DNA of 39,414 nucleotides from Smittium mucronatum (taxonomy: Eukaryota > Kickxellomycota > Harpellomycetes > Harpellales > Legeriomycetaceae). The stretch lies in contig LSSL01000277.1 of NCBI GenBank assembly GCA_001953115.1, forward strand, positions 1 to 39,414, given 5' to 3'. Below the pieces are notes generated by a model. The model saw only the letters and a program-made list of their open reading frames with translations, ran no database searches and was not told where the DNA came from. The translations under genes were made by a program, and so were the position numbers. Below are positions 13,301 through 25,984 of the stretch, piece by piece. Position 1 is the first letter of the stretch. Every line of letters starts with the position of its first letter.

Positions 13301-15240
13301 TTAATTTTAAATAATATTAATAAAACCAATCATCAATAACTCAATTTTTATTTAATGAACTATTTATTGTTTATTGAATGTTATTATTATATATAATTCT
13401 CTTTCAAAAAAATAAAAGTTTTTGAGAGGTTCTATCTGGAAATACTTTTAATATGGAAGGCAGAAAAAGTTCATTTTTATTTTTAGTATTTTTTTTCTGG
13501 AATAACCAAAAACATAACCAAAAGATTAAATTGTTTTATATCTCGATTTATCTAAATGTTCATTATAAATAGATCAAATTACTTTCAATAATTGATATTT
13601 TTTTATTAGAAATTTACTGTTTAAAAAAAGAGCTTAGGGATATTTCTATTGATTTTAATTAACCAATAAAATTATAAATGAAAAAGTTGAGAGTTTTTAT
13701 AGATGATATATAATTTAATAACTATTGATAAACTAAAAATTTAATACTGATTATTCAAATTAATATTTTTTGATTATAATATATTTTATTACATAATTTT
13801 AAACCGTCATAATTTTAGAGAATAATTCTTTTTTCATTCGAAAATTTAAAATCAATTTTTTTATATGATATGAAAAATATATAAATAATCTCAGTAATAA
13901 AATACCTAAAATTACATGATTTGAAATAGATTAATTTAAAATTTCCATATTGAGGAAAAGTTATTGCAATATAATATTTTCCCAAATATTTATAAAACGA
14001 GTCTTTTTATAGCTATAATGTTGTGTACCATTTTATTGAATAAATAAGATATATAATATTGTTTGAAATTTTATTAATGGTTTAAATTACTCAAAAAAAA
14101 TAGTAGAAAAACAAAATATATTTAATAAAAGCTTTATTTCATATTTATCCTAAAGTAATCTCTTAAGCTTGCATATCTTGCAAAAGAAAATAAAAAAAAT
14201 TTTAAAATGGAGTTATAATTAACCATATAGAAAGAATACGAATATTTTTAAATATATTATATTTTTTATTAATTGACTATTTAAGAAAAGAAAAAAATAA
14301 GAATTTTATTCAATCCAAAATTAGTGAATGGAGATAGCTATGTCCAAAAAATGATTTAAAACCTCATTAAAAAATAATGTACAAATTTATACAGAATTTA
14401 TTGCAAAATGTATAGCTTTTAACATCTGATAAATATATCAATGAGTATAAAAATGCTCTATATTAAGTTATTAAATGATTTTTTATCAATAAATAGGTAA
14501 TTTTAAAGAAGTTAATAGTGAGATAATACTCTTGTATTTGGATTTACAAATTTTGATCCTTGTAAACCTTATGGAGTCACATCTTTAAAATGAAAAAATG
14601 TAGAAATTATTAATTAGATTCAGATTTTACCCGATAAAAGCACGATTTATTAATATAAATTATATCTAATTATATTTAAAAAAAAAAAAGTAAAAATGAG
14701 CCTATTTTCACTCTATAAAAAAAAATTAATCTTTTTAAATTAAAAAAGCATTAAAACAATGTCTACTTTTAAATTTTTTATGGTTATGTTATTGAAAATA
14801 AAATCTTATTTTTAAGGAAAGTATTAAAAATATAGTATAGCATATTGAAATAAAATAAAAATTCAATTATTTTAAAAAAATTCTAAAATAACGACATATT
14901 AACGATTTTTTAGAAATTATTGCCAAAAGCTTTTTAAATCTTAGTCAAATTTTTTTAGAAATTTTATATAAAATAAAACATTAGACTAATCTATTCTTAA
15001 AAATAAAAAAATTCAATCATAAAGGTTTAAAAAAATTAAAAAATAATATCTTAATTAGGAAAGTATAAATGTAACCGTAAGCTCAAGAGTAAATTAAATC
15101 GAATAAATAAATTCAATTGAATTGAAAATTTGTTAAAAAAAAATAATTTCAAGAAAATCTGTCTTGAACCTAAAAATCCAGTATTAATAAAGATATTTAA
15201 TGATTTTATTTGTTTTATTTTTTGCTAATTAAGTATGGTT
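7334..15240. other. AT-rich stretch without a convincing gene
   Basis: This is nearly 8 kb of low-complexity A+T-rich DNA with A and T homopolymers and no recognisable gene, RNA or further large repeat that I can see. A 70-codon minus-strand frame at 8667-8879 runs through an A-tract and is almost all Phe, Ile and Tyr. A roughly 50-codon plus-strand frame ending near 10975 has a richer composition (it includes ILVRSILSYFDFSLTRS), but it has no ATG start and no family I know. A C-rich run, CCCCCCTCCCTCC, stands out at 12590-12602. Confidence 0.55.
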
Positions 15241-15272
15241 ATACTACTGGGTTCGTTTTTTTAATCGGAGGT

Positions 15273-15374
15273 TTCAATACCAGAGCGCTCTCCTGAGTCT
15301 TCTCGCTGGAGCTTAAGGGTCCTTTGGAAATTTGACTTGTGCATGCCGTTATAGTTAAGACTCATAGTATTGAA
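15273..15374. ncRNA. GC-richer segment with nested pairing; possible RNA
   Basis: The local base composition, above 40% G+C, stands out from surroundings near 20%. TTCAATAC at 15273-15280 pairs exactly with GTATTGAA at 15367-15374. Inside that, GAGTC at 15295-15299 pairs with GACTC at 15359-15363. The left side also holds the perfect palindrome AGAGCGCTCT (15282-15291) and a CTCC...GGAG stem (15290-15293 with 15308-15311). The set is partly nested and partly alternative. I tested it by eye against tRNA, 5S, U1, U2, U4, U5 and U6 landmarks and found no match. It could be an unrecognised structured RNA, a short interspersed element, or chance pairing. Confidence 0.3.
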
Positions 15375-15746
15375 TTATAATTATTTTGTATATGTATATT
15401 TATTTTTCTATGTACATAATTTTTATTTTGTTTTATTTTATATGTTTTTTATAATTATTTTTTTCTGTTCCATGGGTATAAAATGAAAAAACTAGAATAT
15501 GTTTAGTATACCGAAATTTATTCTTTTCTTGTCAAAATTTAAATTAAAAGATGGAAATTGAAAACGTTTCAAAAGAATGTAATTCTAAATTACAGAATAA
15601 TAAGTAAATGTCTTTAAAATTTATTAGATAAGCTAGATTTATTGATTCTGTTTTTTCTATGCTCTTTCGTTCTTTTGGAAATGCTAGCATTTATATATAA
15701 AATAAAATAAAAAAACAATTTATAAAATAAAATATCTCTAGCTCGT

Positions 15747-16343
15747 TTATAAATCCTTTAAATTATAAACCCTTGAAACCAAAAAATAGATACCATCTTT
15801 ATTTGCTATATGGCCTATCTTAAATGATGCTCTTTTTTTCTTAGTACTGGTGCTTCCTCTTATCATTTTTAATACTTTATTCCAGTTGGGGATCTAATTG
15901 ACCTTCATTAATTGGTCGTGTAAAATAAAGATTATCTCTTTCTGTTCTTACAATTCTACATATTTTTTAAATAAATATACTTGAAAACGAAAATATCAGC
16001 ATTGAAATTGATATTTGCTAAAAAAAAAATTAGTAATTACATCATAAAACAGAATAAGAGGTAATTATTTTCAGCAATAACGTCTTTAATTTTAATTGAA
16101 AAGGATTTTTGTCGCTGAATAATAATCAAAAAAGGGATATTATTCCTATTTTTTTTTTTTATAGAAATGATTTTTTATCATTTATATTGAATATTAAGTT
16201 TAAAATATCCTTTTTAACCAATAATTCATAATTCAGTCTTAGAAATAATATATCTTTTTATTATGCTACTAATGCAGGTACTTACATTTGATCCTAAATC
16301 ACTATAATTCATCAAATAAATGCGAGAAAAATATGGTAATCCT
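15747..16343 (-). pseudogene. Coding-like minus-strand relic or multi-exon gene
   Basis: Read on the minus strand, several pieces have a coding-like composition and higher G+C (about 33% near 15841-15900). The first, ending at 16286, reads RGLPYFSRIYLMNYSDLGSN and stops at a perfect GTAAGT donor. The next starts at 16114 after TTATTCAG, in matching phase, and reads RQKSFSIKIKDVIAENN onward. Later pieces include TERDNLYFTRPINEG and KRASFKIGHIANKDGIYF, with a TAA at 15749-15747. The later pieces sit in different frames. Each shift can be explained by a one-base change in a homopolymer (A6 near 15964, a C4 run at 15888-15891) or by introns of only 25-33 nt, one with TACTAAT and a T-tract. I recognise no family. 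It could be a decayed gene, or chance. Confidence 0.28.
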
Positions 16344-16350
16344 CTATTAA

Positions 16351-19300
16351 TCAATTAAATAAGTCATTATGATAATTGGATAGGAAGAGAAGAATATCTA
16401 GTTGCAAATTAAACAGAAATTTTATGAAAATGAGCCATATTGATAAGTTTTAATAGATTTAAATTATTTGGATTATTGATAAAAAACGAAATTTATCATA
16501 ATGACTCTATTAAACCGATAAATACCCCATTTTGGAAATAAAAGAGTAAAACGATTCTTATTTAAAATTATCAAATTTGATTTTATTATCATCATCATAA
16601 AAAGCTATTAAATTTTCAAAATATCATTTTTGAAAACGAGAAAAAATATCAAGAAAAAAAAATCTCATAATCATTAAAATCTTATTTTTTGCCTACTCAT
16701 CATGTAAAATATCCCTTTTTATCTCTGTTTATATACGCTCAAAAATTTAAGCTATAAAAGTATGCTTTACTAATAAAAAAATCTTTTTGAAATTTACTTC
16801 TATTTTACACAAAGAAAAAACCTCACATTTTCTATCCTAGTTGCTATTCCAACTTAACACAGCTTTTTTAAATAGATATATTTTTAATGAGCTATGCACA
16901 AAAACTAATTATATATCAATTTATAAAGCAAATTTTGTACTTCAATAACTAAATAAACAACGGGATGGTAGTTTTAAATAAAATCTAATCATTTTTATGG
17001 TTTAATGACATCTTCCAATTTACATTTATAAAATTTTAATATTGTAAATTTTTGAAAATATCATTAAATTATCTGAACCTGATTTTATTTTGTCTGTAAT
17101 AGACAATTAAACCCCAGAAATATAAATTCCAGACTAAAAATAATATGTTCTATAGGATAAAAGACTTTTGCATATATAAGTGATCTGATTATATCTATAT
17201 AATACAAAGGAATTTATGAATGGTATTTATAGACTATTTTAGATAACCATTTTATTTATTTTACAATAATTTATAAGTTTAGATAATTTAATATTAAATA
17301 TAATATATTCAAAAATTATTGTATTAATCGGTTCTAAAGAGGTTTGAAAATGTTATAAAAATAAAAATAGTTTACACCTAGTAATAAATTATTTTGATTT
17401 ATTTGGAAAAAAGAGTTTATATAGATTAAGATATGTAAAACTGTCAATATAATAAAAAAAATTCTATTAAAAATTTCAGTTAGAACTATTTTATCCGTCG
17501 GTACCTATAATATAATGTAAACTAAGACATTATTTCGTCGAAAATATGCACATATCGTGTTTATCTTTATGAAGAACTGTTTTTTTTAAACCTTGCAGCC
17601 ACTTAAATTTGTTTTAATCCTTCACAATAGTTTTCAGATATTATCCTTACTATCGAATGCTTATTTTTACCGATTTTTTCGGTTTGGCTAAATTTGATCC
17701 CCTTTTTTTGGTAGAAATGATAAAAAATATCTGTTCATAACAAAGTAATCAAGGATTGATATTTTTGACTAATATTTTGGTTTACTTTGTGATAATTATT
17801 TTAGGGGTTTTACTGAAATTTTTTGTATTTACCAAATCTATATAATAATAAGGTAAAGAATTGAACTGATACAGATTTTATCTAGTTAGTCATGGTCACT
17901 ATTCCATCAAGAGAATGAGAAAATTCTCGTTTAACATGTGTTTTTTGTTCTTACCGGAGAATAGAATTTTTGAATCTTTAAAATCAGATGATAATTTAGA
18001 GAATTCCTATATCGATACATCAATTAAAATCGCAGGATCAGAATAATTTAAAAATATTAAACCCATGGTATCCATTTCGTACTTTTTATTTTAAACTGGG
18101 GGTTTTTCTTTTAAAGTTATTGTGAATGAATTTTTAATTCTTTGTACAAGTATTTGTGCTGAGTCAGAATTTATATTAGACGATAATTCAAACGAAAAAT
18201 ACATCGGATATATCTATAAAAAAGAAAGAAAAAATCACTTAATCAATTACAAAAAGGTCAGGGTTTTTTCTTTTTACACTTTTAAATTTTTTAGTCTTGA
18301 TTCAAAATCCCGAATAATGTTTCAAACTATTTGAAATCAAAGTTAGAAAATTTAATCAATCAATGACCAGATTTTCGATAAAATTAAAAATATTTATCTA
18401 CATCTGAACCTTAAATTTTATAGGAGCTTTCGATCTCAAATTTCTCTGTGGTATTATTATCAATATCTTCAGTTCTATGTAAAGGCCTTTAAAACTCAAT
18501 CTTGAAATTTATACGAAACAAATTAATCAAAATTATTTTTTATTTGAGAAAAAAAAGTTTTAAAATTGATATAATTTAATAATTATCAATTAAATATAAT
18601 TATATTGATAATTTTTTTTCATTGAAATATGTTTAAAAAATATAATCAATACAATAATTTTTTTTTAAATACAAAGTTTCACATAAATTTAGCTATTATT
18701 TGATATAAAATATCTAATTTGATAAATTTTAGTATATATAAAATAGATCAAATCTTTGATTATCATTCATATTTATCATATTATCCCGTTTGTAGCAAAG
18801 GGAAAAACGGTATTTCATTATACTTGCATAATTTACTTTTATCTAATTTTTGTCAAAATCGCATACAAAGTTGAGAAGTGGAGACACATATTCAAATATT
18901 AATATTTATTTTACAAAATAACATGAAATAAGATTAAATTGAAATATTGCATTATTAACCTGTTTTTGCGAAATTAAAAACCCTCCGAATCTTAAAGAGC
19001 AACAAAATTTAGCGCATCTATTACCAATGACTATTCATTTATTTTTAAATAAATCAAAACCAAAATAAATTATGTTGAAATCACAAAATTATTATTATGT
19101 CTTTTTTGTGTGTCACTCATTGATTTAAAGATACTATTTAGTCTTCCAATAAAGCTTTCTAAATGCAAATTAAGGATTTAGTTATTTCAATTTCAATTTT
19201 TTTTAATATTAAGACAAATGGATACCTTATTTAAAAGACAATAAATTTTTTGAATTTGAAATCCCTGCAAATTTTCGGTTATTTTTATTTTTTTGGTAAA

Positions 19301-22300
19301 ATTTATGTGCTTTTTTTTAGCCCAAAATTCCCTTTTCTACCATGATAACCATTCACTGTGATTAATTTGAAAAAAATCCTTATATGCTCTTAATAATTCC
19401 CATAAAAAATTTGATTAGTTGAGCCCTCTATTGCATGGATTATAAATTTACAACATATGCCAGTTATTAAATTTATTTAAGTTATTTTCCCTTTAAACAG
19501 TAGTTTAGACTTTTTCCGGGTTATCATTTTTTCTATACTGAAAAATAATGATGATAGTATGTACATATATATATACAGTATATATTCAATTATAAATCAA
19601 TATTTTTTATTGGGAGTACCGATTTAAACATCTTGGCGCTACTTTTAAGAGGAAAAAGATAGTAGAATATAATTTTTTTACTTAAATATCAGCTGAATAA
19701 TTGAAAAAATACAAGCAGATACCATTAATATATTATAATCACATTCTTATTGTCAAAATTAAAATAATGGTAAAATGGAGTTATAAAAATAAGAATCTCT
19801 TTCTTTGGTGCTATTTCATACTTTCAACAATTTTATATTTAAATCCATATAATTCTGTTTTCTAAAATAAAATAAAAAATATATAGAAGCTCTATATTTC
19901 AAACAAGATTAAAAATATAAATCAGTATTTACTAAAAATTATTCCAAAAAAATTGTAATTTTAATTTCAATAAAAGCCGAGTATTAACAACCTGCAACAT
20001 ATTCTTAAAATGATTCCATCACGTTGCTACATTTTCCATTTTAAAAATATTCAATGCAAAAAAATTTCGATCAAAATTATATTTGTAGGTTGACTTTTTA
20101 TATATTTTTTAGAAAAATAATATGATTTATCATGAAGAAAATCAAAAAAATTAAAAAAAAATGCTACTTATAAATACAGATAAATTGAATTTTGAATTTT
20201 GAATATTTATTTGCATTTTATTTCCGCATTCAAGATAAAATTTCGATCCAAATAAACAAAAAATATTTTAAGTTTAATAGATATTCGATTATATGGTGCC
20301 TTTAGTGATTACATTCTGCCGTTTCTTCTACTTTTTGTCCAACATTATTTTAAATAACTAAGATGCTCATGTTAAATAAATTTTTTAATTATATAAAATT
20401 GTGCATGAAAAATTTAAATATTAATAATTTCCATTTATTTGAAGGAAATTATATGAAAATTCGAGTATTTCAATAGGAATATGACAATAATCATGGAATC
20501 GATTATATATCCAGTTATTTTAAATAATATTTTCATAATTAAGCTGTAATAATTTTAAATATTATTTGTATATATTTGAAGAACTTTTTTTTCCATATAA
20601 AGATTAAAATTAAATTAAAATCTTAAAATAATTACAAATTGAGTATAGATACACCAAAAAAATCATGAATATCACTTTAAGAACTTTTTAGAATGATCTA
20701 ACATAAATTACTTGTGAATAATGTATTAAAATTTGAAATTTTTTTATAAAAACACTGTTTATTGTTTATTCTTATATTTATTATCTTATTTTTAAATCAT
20801 AAATTTAAGGATACATCATTTAGCGTAGTATCATCCTGATTTTATGTCTAGTGACAAAATAAAAAATAATAGATATCCGATTTAGTTTTTTATTTATAAT
20901 TTGGCGGTTTAAAAAATAAAAGTAATATATTCTTCGAAAAAAATTTATTGAGTTTTTTAAATCTATTTTATTAGAAATTAAACTTTAGATCTGAAATTCT
21001 CATAATTATTTGCAGTCAACTTGGAGTCATTTTTAAATTTAAATTTATTAAGATTTATATTTATTTACGTGCTTAAAATTTTCTTAATCAATAATTTTTT
21101 AAATTAATAAGTTCTTTATTTTAGAGGAAGATAATGCTTAATTGGTCGAAACACTAAAAAAAATTTGCTGAAAATTCCTTTAAAGTGGTTTTATGTTATA
21201 CTGGTTCGATAAATTTTTAATTGTCCAGTTTTACCGATATAGGAACACAGTAAAAATCGAAATCAAATAATAGCTCTAATTTTAGTTTTTAGCTAATTAA
21301 AGGGGGTTTTATTTTATTTTATTTTTTTATATTGTAACTTCCAGGTAAGAAAAATTTTAGAATTACTTTTTTGCTTTTTTATTTATTTACCTTGGATCTA
21401 ACACCTAGTAGTTTAAAAAATTATCAAGCTTTTTTTACTAAATTCTATTCAGGCTTTCCTTTAATTATTAGATATTATAGTTATAAAAAAACCTATCAGC
21501 TTGATTTCAGGCTTAAAACACTTTTTATGCCAGAGTTTCAATGAGAGAAATGGAAGAATTAGAGGTAGAGAAAGAAAAATATTTTTAAACTAATAATTAT
21601 TCACGTTCCAAATAAGTTTGATATAATTATCAGACTTATAGTCTTATTGAATTCTTAGGAAATAATAATGAACCGATAGGTCTAACCAACAAAAAAAGCA
21701 TTTTAATAATAAAAAACACCCTGTATTACATAATAGGATATTTGAAACTGAATTAGATATAATCATGAAAGCCTAGCCACAACAGAATGACTAGGTTTTT
21801 TAACAATCTTTATTTGCATCCCCCCCCTTTTACATATGTATTGTATTTAGTAACTATTTTTGTATATTAATATAACATAGTAAGAACTATATTAGGCATT
21901 GTATAAGGTATATTTTGTCCTAAAATATCAATTTATTCCTTCAGACTAAAAAAAATGGAAACGCATTAAGGATTTTCTTATTATATTTTTGTTTCTGTAA
22001 AAAAAATTTCCCCCTTAAAATTCAGGAAAATATGAAGACTGCACGGGATTTTTGATATAATAGTGAGCTGTCTTTAGATGTTTCCTTTAATAAAACATCC
22101 ACTAATTATATTTTGATTTTCTAAAATAAACGCTTTATTTCTTCAAGAAAAATTTTCGCTTAGCAATCAAGTTTAAATTGAATTTTTTGGTTTAGAGCCA
22201 AATTTTGATTCAAGGCATTTCTATCTAGAAGATTTTTTTAGAGATCCGAGACTACAATTATTTTATTTTTTAATGACTACTTTAAAAAAAAAATTCACAC

Positions 22301-25129
22301 CAGATGTAATTTCAACCGCTCTCAAATTTTTTTCTCATTCGGATTTTCCGATTATAACAATCAAACCAACAGAAAAAGAAAAAGAGGTAGATATGTGTTT
22401 TTTCAAAAATTAAATTTGATACCGGTACCCTTTTTTTTGAAAATCATTTATTTTTAGTAAGTATAGAATATTTAAAGTTGAACACAGCTATTATTGTGCC
22501 ATTTTGAGGTCCTTTATATTCATCTAATCATAAAATAAATAAAAATCTACGATTAAATCAGAAATAATCTGATTTATAGTTTCATAATATAAAAACTGGA
22601 AATTTTCATTCTTGGAAATTTAGTATTTATAATAATAAAACTATGGTTTTTTTTATCTTTAGCTTTTTTTCTGATTATTTTTATGCTTATGAAAGGATAA
22701 GAACCTCTAAATTCTTGTAAAATATTATCTTACTAGAATAATTTTCATCTTTTAAATTATTTGAAAAAACTTAAATTTGGATTTCACAATCTAAAATAGC
22801 TTCTCAGGAGTTTAAATTCATTCTCGAAAAATTTCCTGTTATAATCACATAAAAAATGCCAATATTATTCATAATACCTCTGTTATTTTCACAAAAGGTG
22901 TTTTGGTTTAGCCAAAAATATAAAAACTCCGATATTCCTAAAATATGCCTCATTAAAGATAAAAAAATTTAAGGAAGCATTTGTTCAATTCCTTTTTTAT
23001 CAATTAAAAAATGGAATAGATTTATAATATATATATGGATAAAATGATGATTTAATGCGGGAAATATTTTAATAATTAGTATTCAAATTTTTTTAATGAC
23101 GTTATCTTACAATAAAATTCCGTGATACAAAAATAAATAACTAGTATTCCATGTAAAATCTAAAACGGTTTTTTGTTACTATTAACTAATTAATTATTAA
23201 GTAATTTCTAGTCTATTGGTTTCAGTTTTTCCGTTGAGTATGGATAAAAATATGAACCCTTGAATGAGATAATTAATAAAAAAATTATTTGACTCCCTCC
23301 GTAGGCGTCTGTCAATTATATTATTAAGAATTTTAAAACAAATTCAATGATATTTTGGATCTACTTAATCAATCTTTTCTTGAAGGGAATAGTGACAAAT
23401 TTTTTATTATATAAATCTTCTTAATGAAATATTTTTAACTAATAATGTATTTGAAATATAATTTTTTTTTTAAATTAAATCGAATCAAGTATGTAATTTT
23501 TTTTGTTAATAATATAGTAATATAGAGGGTTAAAATTGATTAGCTAATAAAACATGATATCAGCCATAAGTTAAAACTTAAAAATTGGTTACTAAACTTT
23601 AAAAAAAGTTCTATGCATATTATAAATGATTTAAAATTAATGGATAATTTTAAATAAAATTCTTTACTTTTTGTAGCACTAAATTGTTTGTATTTATATA
23701 ATATATAAATGAGATGTTTTGGCATAAATTCAGCAAAGAGAATCAGCTATTTCTTTTTAAAAATTAAAATTGGTATTTTAAATAGGTTAAGGTGAAATTT
23801 ATGCTGACATAATCTCGTTAACCAGGGATTCAATAATTCTGTACATTATTTTGGGAATATTATCTTTATAATGGAATATACAAGAAAAATAATCCTGGTT
23901 TACCTAAACTTAGTTTTTTAGTTTGATTAAATTGGAGACTGATTTTAAGAGAAGACACTTCTCTATCAGTTTTTACATCCTTCCCGATTTGAATTACATT
24001 AAAGGGCAATACGTAATATTTTCCCTTAGCTAAAAATTAGAATTACTAAACGAAATTTTTTGTAAAAAAATGGGAAATATTTATTATTTCAGTCTATTTT
24101 CCTATCTTTATCGAATAGAAGGCGTTTAAATGGTAAAAAATATTTTTTTAAAAAAAAAGACCCCCGATGTCATTATATTTCTCAATAGTTCTGTTGGTAA
24201 TTATTTATGGGATAATATAAAAAACTGTGAATTGTTAATGGTTTAATATTTTTTTGATTTAATAACTGGGTATTTCAAAAATATATTAGAAATTAGATTA
24301 AAAAAATCAGCATTCGCAAAATTTAACTTTAATATAGAATTAATTTCTGAACATTTATTTCATTCAGATAAATTCAGAATAACCCAAAAAAAATTTTTTT
24401 TCGAGAAATCGATCCATTCAAAATACTTTATATCAATAATTTTCCTATTGATTGATTGCCCAGGCGAAATAAGAAAATTCAAGTATAATTTTAACACGTG
24501 GTTTATTGTTTTCATTTTAAGTAATAGTTAATTTTGGATATTTTGGTATATTATAATTGGAGGTTAGTTTTCATAAAATATTATAAAATTTATGAAGAGA
24601 ATTTTCTTTTTTCTTGTTCAAAATATAATATATCACAATTAAGAAAGGGATGGTTTAATTTTAATCTGATACTATGATTTATAATTTTTAAAAATCAAAC
24701 CAAATAATTAATGTATTTTTTCAATTAACACTTAAAATCTTGAAATAAAATACCGAAAACACCAATTTATTTATAAATTTAAATTTCGAAAAAAGAAGAT
24801 TTAGATCGATTTTAAAAAAATAATTTGAATAAAAATAATTTTCTTTTATTTTAATAAATATTTGTGAATATACCTTAACTAGTTTCCTAAAAAAATACGG
24901 AAAGTTGGTCAAAAAAAAAATCGAAAATATTATTAATTTTTATACTTTCGAGATTTAATGACCTTTACTTTTTTATAAAAATTTTTTAGTATTATATCAA
25001 TGGTGAAAAATATCATCAATTTTTTTTGGTGGCTTAAATTAAAGTTTCATATCCTAAGAGTGAAATACCTTGCTGTGATTTAAGAACTTAAGTAGTCTAC
25101 TTTTCGAAGTGCAATAAACTAAATTTTCA
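16351..25129. other. AT-rich stretch without a convincing gene
   Basis: This is about 8.8 kb of AT-rich DNA with no recognisable gene, tRNA or rRNA. From 17516 to 18334 one plus-strand frame has fewer stops than expected (about ten or eleven in 273 codons, roughly 26 expected) and contains coding-like runs, such as IKRMRKFSFNMCF near 17906 and the frame at 18122-18334. It has no intact start-to-stop structure. A run of eight or nine C lies near 21822. A small hairpin (21768-21776 with 21791-21799) is followed by T residues. A 49-bp repeat copy is at 23090-23138. Minus-strand frames at 23540-23725 and 24721-24912 look like background. Confidence 0.5.
23090..23138 (+). repeat. Dispersed 49-bp repeat, copy A
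   Basis: Starting TTTTTAATGACG and containing AATAAAATTCC, this segment matches 26205-26253 in the same orientation with about 7 mismatches in 49 bases. Both copies lose similarity on either side. It is probably a fragment of an older interspersed repeat; the internal AATAAA is suggestive of a transcribed 3' end, but that is weak in such AT-rich DNA. Confidence 0.6.
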
Positions 25130-25412
25130 CACAGCGTTGTACTATTCTTGGTTGGGAATAGTGGAGACAGCGCACAGCGATTCAGAGGACAGCGATTCCA
25201 GAAAAGGACCATCTCGAAAAAGGAGGAACCGATAGTTTAGCACAAATGAGATATACTCTAGTGCACAAGTCCAGCGTTCAACATTCAGACGGATCTCTGC
25301 GTCTAATACTATTTTTATGAGAGCCATGTCGATCAAACCCACGTTTGGTTAGGAACCTAATTTTATTAATCCTGTTAGAAGTAGGCTCATACTAGGAGCT
25401 CAGTAGATTCAA

Positions 25413-25561
25413 TGAACTATTTTTCGTTGACAAAGAGCTTAATTCTTGACTGCATGTAACCTCAGTCATCCAGCCTACTTGAAGCAATGCCAGGTTGGGG
25501 GTCTTTCGGTTGGTGGATATCACTCTTTTTCCGTAGGTACGCAGCCGGTAGTCCGACAGAG
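25413..25561 (+). repeat. 149-bp direct repeat, copy left of gap
   Basis: Begins TGAACTATTTTTCG and ends GTCCGACAGAG directly against the first N. It is identical base for base to 25985-26133. Perfect identity ending exactly at both gap edges is the usual mark of two contig ends that overlap but were not merged, or of a collapsed tandem or LTR repeat. Confidence 0.95.
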
Positions 25562-25984
25562 NNNNNNNNNNNNNNNNNNNNNNNNNNNNNNNNNNNNNNN
25601 NNNNNNNNNNNNNNNNNNNNNNNNNNNNNNNNNNNNNNNNNNNNNNNNNNNNNNNNNNNNNNNNNNNNNNNNNNNNNNNNNNNNNNNNNNNNNNNNNNNN
25701 NNNNNNNNNNNNNNNNNNNNNNNNNNNNNNNNNNNNNNNNNNNNNNNNNNNNNNNNNNNNNNNNNNNNNNNNNNNNNNNNNNNNNNNNNNNNNNNNNNNN
25801 NNNNNNNNNNNNNNNNNNNNNNNNNNNNNNNNNNNNNNNNNNNNNNNNNNNNNNNNNNNNNNNNNNNNNNNNNNNNNNNNNNNNNNNNNNNNNNNNNNNN
25901 NNNNNNNNNNNNNNNNNNNNNNNNNNNNNNNNNNNNNNNNNNNNNNNNNNNNNNNNNNNNNNNNNNNNNNNNNNNNNNNNNNNN
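25562..25984. other. Assembly gap, 423 N
   Basis: An unbroken run of 423 undetermined bases. Its stated length may be an estimate: the identical 149-bp flanks suggest the true sequence could be a simple overlap (a gap of negative size), a tandem array, or the inside of a longer element. The translated frames that run through the gap are meaningless. Confidence 0.99.

Noticed and set aside
21768..21802. Nine-pair hairpin followed by a T-run, like a bacterial terminator
   Set aside because: The DNA is eukaryotic, no gene ends there, and hairpins followed by T-runs are common by chance in this composition.
25250..25340. Possible tRNA-like box B (GATCAAACC at about 25329), hinting at a SINE
   Set aside because: No convincing box A at the proper distance upstream, and no poly(A) or simple-repeat tail.
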